Source: Anaerolineae bacterium (GTDB taxonomy: Bacteria > Chloroflexota > Anaerolineae > B4-G1 > SLSP01). From it: 8,519 bases of DNA. Below the pieces are notes generated by a model. That model was not told the origin of the DNA, made no database searches, and saw only the letters and a program-made list of their open reading frames with translations. A program made the position numbers and the translations under genes. This document shows positions 6,025 through 8,519 of this stretch, piece by piece; within the stretch, counting starts at the first letter, position 1; each line of letters opens with the position of its first letter. Location: positions 1 through 8,519 of the forward strand of contig JAIOSN010000043.1 of the NCBI GenBank assembly GCA_021107605.1. The letters run 5' to 3'.

Positions 6025-6609
6025 ATGGATAAACCTAAGGCTCAACAGAATGGGTGGCAGTTGTTGCGGACGGAGTACCCTTTTGAGCATCCGATGTTCA
6101 GGTTGCGGCAGGATTGGGTGCGCTGGCCCGACGGGGTGGAACGCTCGTACACGTACATGGAGGCGCGGGGTGCGGTCTTTATCGTGCCGGTGACGCCGGA
6201 GGGCGAGGTGGTGTTGATCCGGCAGTTCCGCTACACGACGGACGAGTGGAGTTGGGAGATTCCCGCCGGGGGCTGCCATGATTTCGAGGGCGCGGATCTG
6301 GCGGATTTAGCACGGCGCGAGCTGCGCGAGGAGATCGGGGGCGCGCCGGACGAGGTGCGCTACGTGGGGAAGTTCCGGCCGTGCGTCAGTTTGTTAGACG
6401 AGGAATTTTTCGTCTACCTGGCGACGGGCGTGCGTTTGACGGAGAAACCAGCACCGGAGCCGGGCGAGCAGATCGAGATACATCTGACTGCGCCGGAACG
6501 GGCGTTGGAGATGGCGCGCAACGGGGAGATGTTCAATGGGGCGTGCGCTTACTCACTGTTGCTCTGCGAGCGGGAGTTGGTGGGGGAGACAGCAGACGGT
6601 AGACAGTAG
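6025..6609 (+). CDS. Nudix hydrolase, ADP-ribose pyrophosphatase type
   Basis: Predicted to hydrolyse a nucleoside diphosphate linked to another moiety, most likely ADP-ribose to AMP and ribose 5-phosphate, with Mg2+. The 194-residue protein is the usual length. VVLIRQFRYTTDEWSWEIPAGG (62-83) is the typical lead-in for the ADP-ribose subgroup. The Nudix box follows: G82, E88 and REL-REEIGG (98-106), with metal-binding glutamates at 102 and 103. There are nine residues between E88 and R98 rather than the canonical seven, so the loop carries a two-residue insertion, or another residue replaces E88. FRPCVSLLDEEFFVYLATGV (117-136) is the usual second half. The start follows AAGAGGT by four bases. 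The TAG stop (6607-6609) is the first TAG of an octamer array. Substrate is inferred from family resemblance only. Confidence 0.88.
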   Translation: MDKPKAQQNGWQLLRTEYPFEHPMFRLRQDWVRWPDGVERSYTYMEARGAVFIVPVTPEGEVVLIRQFRYTTDEWSWEIPAGGCHDFEGADLADLARRELREEIGGAPDEVRYVGKFRPCVSLLDEEFFVYLATGVRLTEKPAPEPGEQIEIHLTAPERALEMARNGEMFNGACAYSLLLCERELVGETADGRQ

Positions 6610-6646
6610 TCGAGTAGTCGGGGAGTCGAGTAGTCGGGTAGTCAAT
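6607..6646. repeat. Five octamer units, TAGTCGGG type
   Basis: Units start at 6607, 6615, 6623, 6631 and 6639 in exact 8-bp phase: TAGTCGAG, TAGTCGGG, GAGTCGAG, TAGTCGGG, TAGTCAAT. The same word and strand orientation occur at 2874-2953. The first TAG is the Nudix gene's stop codon. The array fills most of the 55-bp gap to the next gene. Confidence 0.92.
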
Positions 6647-6650
6647 TGAA

Positions 6651-6656
6651 AAGGAG
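6651..6656 (+). promoter_or_regulatory. Ribosome-binding site fixing the start of the repeat-protein gene
   Basis: AAGGAG (6651-6656) lies 8 bp before ATG 6665. It overlaps the in-frame GTG at 6656, so that GTG cannot be served by it. ATG 6665 is therefore the better start. Confidence 0.75.
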
Positions 6657-6664
6657 TGTACTTA

Positions 6665-7702
6665 ATGTTAGTAGTTGGTCGCAAAATTTCTACGCTGATA
6701 AGATTGTTGTTCATTTTTCTTCTACTATGGATCATAGAGACACCTACATTGCCCGCCCAGGCCGCTCCCACGGCCATTGATTTTGGCACAACCCTGACAG
6801 GGGCTATCAGCACCGCTGGTGAGGAGGATACGTTTACTTTCACAGCACAAGCTGGGGACATTGTGCTGGTCCGCATGAGTGTTACTTCAGGTTCGCTTTC
6901 CCCCTATATCCAGGTAGAAGATAACTTGGGCAACTCGCTCTGTGACGATTACGCTTATTCTCAGCTTGCGGAGATTTCCGCTTGTACTTTATCTGAAGCC
7001 GGGACTTACACGTTACGCGCAACTGACTATGGAGATACAGATACAGGGAATTATCAGCTATATCTCCAGCGTTTGAATGAGCCGGGGAACGCAATCCAGA
7101 TGACTTTTGGGGAAACTCTCTCTGGTTACATCGCCAAAATAGCAGGAATGGACACCTATACTTTTACAGCGCAGAGTGCGGATGTAGTAGTAGTTCAAAT
7201 GACTCTCACATCCGGTGAATTGTATCCTCAAATTAGCATTTATGACCCAGCAGGAAACAAGCTCTGTACAGACCACGGTTTTTCTCGAATAGCATTTATC
7301 GCTAGCTGCGTGCTGCCAATAAGTGGTCAATACACTATTTTAACGGGCGATTATAGAGGTGCTAAAACAGGGATATATAATTTGCATTTACAACGCCTTA
7401 ACAATCCAGTGAATGGGAAAACGCTTGTTTTTGATCAAGTACAATCAGGAACAATTGCGGCTGCCGCAGAACTGGAACCATATACATTTGAGGGTCAAAT
7501 AGGTGATGTAGTGCTCGCTCGCATGGCTGCTACCTCTGCAGGCGGTCTAGATCCTCACTTACGCATATATGACCCACACCAAGAACTAGTTTGTGAGGGT
7601 TACGATGCCCACGAAAGTTTGGAGCGCCTAGCAGAGGTGGCACGTTGCGGGCTAGCTACTGCGGGAACATACACCGTATTGACAGGGGATCACGGTGGTT
7701 AA
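6665..7702 (+). CDS. Secreted Cys-pair beta-sandwich repeat protein, 5' part up to an in-frame TAA
   Basis: The first 345 residues of what was almost certainly one 611-codon gene reaching 8500. A signal peptide (1-33: basic MLVVGRK, hydrophobic IRLLFIFLLLWII, cleavage at AQA) directs export. Three repeats of about 106-114 residues follow (37-142, 143-250, 251 on). Each reads roughly [LF]xGxIxxxxxxDxYTFxAxxGDVVxVxM, then PxIxIYDxxGxxLC, about 15-22 residues, C-x-L, GxYTxLxGDY and TGxYxLxLQRLN. This resembles pre-peptidase C-terminal (PPC)-like beta-sandwiches, and the paired Cys may be a disulfide. The reading frame stops at TAA 7700-7702 inside repeat 3 and then continues in the same frame with matching repeat sequence. 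A product ending here would lack the last strand of repeat 3 and the C-terminal tail. The Nudix gene lies 55 bp upstream. No catalytic motif is seen, so a surface or adhesion role is only a guess. Confidence 0.8.
   Translation: MLVVGRKISTLIRLLFIFLLLWIIETPTLPAQAAPTAIDFGTTLTGAISTAGEEDTFTFTAQAGDIVLVRMSVTSGSLSPYIQVEDNLGNSLCDDYAYSQLAEISACTLSEAGTYTLRATDYGDTDTGNYQLYLQRLNEPGNAIQMTFGETLSGYIAKIAGMDTYTFTAQSADVVVVQMTLTSGELYPQISIYDPAGNKLCTDHGFSRIAFIASCVLPISGQYTILTGDYRGAKTGIYNLHLQRLNNPVNGKTLVFDQVQSGTIAAAAELEPYTFEGQIGDVVLARMAATSAGGLDPHLRIYDPHQELVCEGYDAHESLERLAEVARCGLATAGTYTVLTGDHGG
7700..7702 (+). other. In-frame TAA interrupting the repeat-protein gene
   Basis: The codons read GGT GGT TAA GAT ACT GGC AAT TAC. 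Aligned with repeat 1 (DYGDTDTGNYQLY), the TAA replaces one ordinary residue of the GDY-to-TGxY loop. Both sides stay in one frame, so this is a base substitution, a recoding site or a base-call error, not an indel. Confidence 0.9.
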
Positions 7703-8500
7703 GATACTGGCAATTACGAGCTTTTCTTCACGAGTCTCACAGCACCAAGTGCAGCCCAAGCTATCACCTATGCCGAAACTAAATCAAGTACCACACAACA
7801 CGCGGTCACGGTAAAGAGCTATGCTTTAGCTGGGAAGAGCGGTGAGGTGGTCTTAGCGCAAGTAGGAGTGCCAGATCGTAGCTTTGATCCACAACTACGG
7901 ATCTATGATGACAACGGCATATTACTATGCCAAGACACAGCCTCGACATATTATTCTAAAGACGCTGCCCATGTACACTGCATTTTACCAACTGATGGCG
8001 CCTATCTACTTCTGGTCGGCACCTATGCGGGAGCCTCGCGCATAACCTACGGCAGTTATCAACTCTACGTGCAACGTCTCAATCCAGCTGTGAACACGAC
8101 CTCACTCCGCTTTGATACTTCTGTTTCTGGATACGTAGAGATGGCCGCCACCTTAGATACGTATGCCTTTCGAGCCGCGTCAGGAGATCAAGTCTCGGTC
8201 GAAATGAGCGTGAGCCAAGCGAGTATAGACCCCGAAATACGCCTTTATGGCACAGATGGAGTCAAATTGTGCGAAGCCCATGCTCTCTCTACGTATGCGG
8301 ATGCTGTCGCCCGGATATCAAGTTGCACTTTGCCTTTTAGCGGCACCTACACTCTATTGGCTGGGGACTATATGGCCGGCGAGACTGGAGCCTACCAACT
8401 CCAACTGAACTGCGAAGGGGAATCCTGTGGTTTCCCGTTAGTGCTTAATGAGAAAATCTATCTGCCGTTGGTATTGAGATCGCTTGGTAGCACTGAATAG
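7703..8500 (+). pseudogene. 3' part of the same repeat-protein gene (end of repeat 3, repeats 4-5, IYLPLVLR tail)
   Basis: In frame with the 5' part. It opens with DTGNYELF, the missing last strand of repeat 3, then repeat 4 (codons 365-477) and repeat 5 (478-587). Both keep the LC...C Cys pair and the GTY/GDY...YQL pattern. The C-terminal 24 residues contain a doubled motif, FPLVLNEK then IYLPLVLR, before SLGSTE and a TAG stop. That tail matches the end of the secreted protein encoded at 4438-5799. There is no signal peptide, no good start codon with a ribosome-binding site and no domain boundary at the break, so this is not an independent gene. A GTG at 7847 opens the longest frame after the TAA but falls in the middle of repeat 4. 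If the TAA is real and not read through, this part is untranslated. Confidence 0.8.
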
Positions 8501-8514
8501 AACAGGGAGAGCAA

Positions 8515-8519
8515 ATGAA
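8515..8519 (+). CDS. Start of a further gene, cut by the window edge
   Basis: ATG at 8515 follows AGGGAGA (8504-8510) at a suitable distance and lies 14 bp after the TAG of the repeat-protein gene, so it is probably co-transcribed with it. Only one full codon is visible, and nothing can be said about the product. Confidence 0.45.

Noticed and set aside
6656..6658. GTG as start of the repeat-protein gene
   Set aside because: It overlaps the Shine-Dalgarno sequence that fits ATG 6665.
7700..7702. Reassigned TAA (alternative genetic code)
   Set aside because: No other in-frame TAA is seen in the recognisable genes, and the restored nucleotidyltransferase ends at TAA. One codon is not evidence for reassignment.
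7847..8500. Second half of the repeat-protein gene as an independent gene
   Set aside because: It begins mid-domain, lacks a signal peptide and ribosome-binding site, and is in frame with the upstream part across the TAA.

Overview
The window looks like chromosomal DNA from a Chloroflexota-type bacterium (Anaerolineae/Caldilineae-like). This is inferred from three things: two unrelated secreted proteins that both end in IYLPL[IV]L[KR] close to the C-terminus, a DUF11-type domain on one of them, and a long DHH-CBS-nucleotidyltransferase fusion. No rRNA, tRNA, CRISPR array, transposase or phage gene was found.

Layout. The left part (about 245-3710) holds two minus-strand tRNA-maturation genes: a TrmO/TsaA-type tRNA methyltransferase (3216-3710) and, downstream of it, a long DHH-CBS-CCA nucleotidyltransferase (245-2868). 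The second has a one-base frameshift at about 380 that scrambles its last residues. A divergent spacer (3711-4169) separates them from plus-strand genes: a 67-residue two-helix membrane protein (4170-4373), a secreted protein of unrecognised function with a DUF11-like domain (4438-5799), a Nudix hydrolase of ADP-ribose pyrophosphatase type (6025-6609), and a secreted protein built of five Cys-pair beta-sandwich repeats (6665-8500). That last gene is cut by an in-frame TAA at 7700-7702. One more gene starts at the right edge (8515).

The most unusual trait is the spacer DNA. Most spacers carry short tandem arrays with strict phase: 15-bp units (7+8) at 56-130, 8-bp TAGTCNGN units at 2874-2953 and 6607-6646, 8-bp TCGCTTTC units at 3148-3208, 7-bp GTTGAAA-like units at 3720-3761 and 3973-3993, and 9-bp units at 3926-3952. 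REP-like palindromes also occur, including a 29-bp element present twice in inverted orientation (3856-3884 and 5825-5853) around the membrane-protein and secreted-protein genes.

How the genes fit together. The two minus-strand genes act on tRNA (CCA or A addition at the 3' end, and methylation of t6A37). The Nudix enzyme is housekeeping or house-cleaning. The two secreted proteins probably share an export or surface-display route, suggested by signal peptides and the common tail. Nothing seen amounts to a defence system or a biosynthetic cluster.
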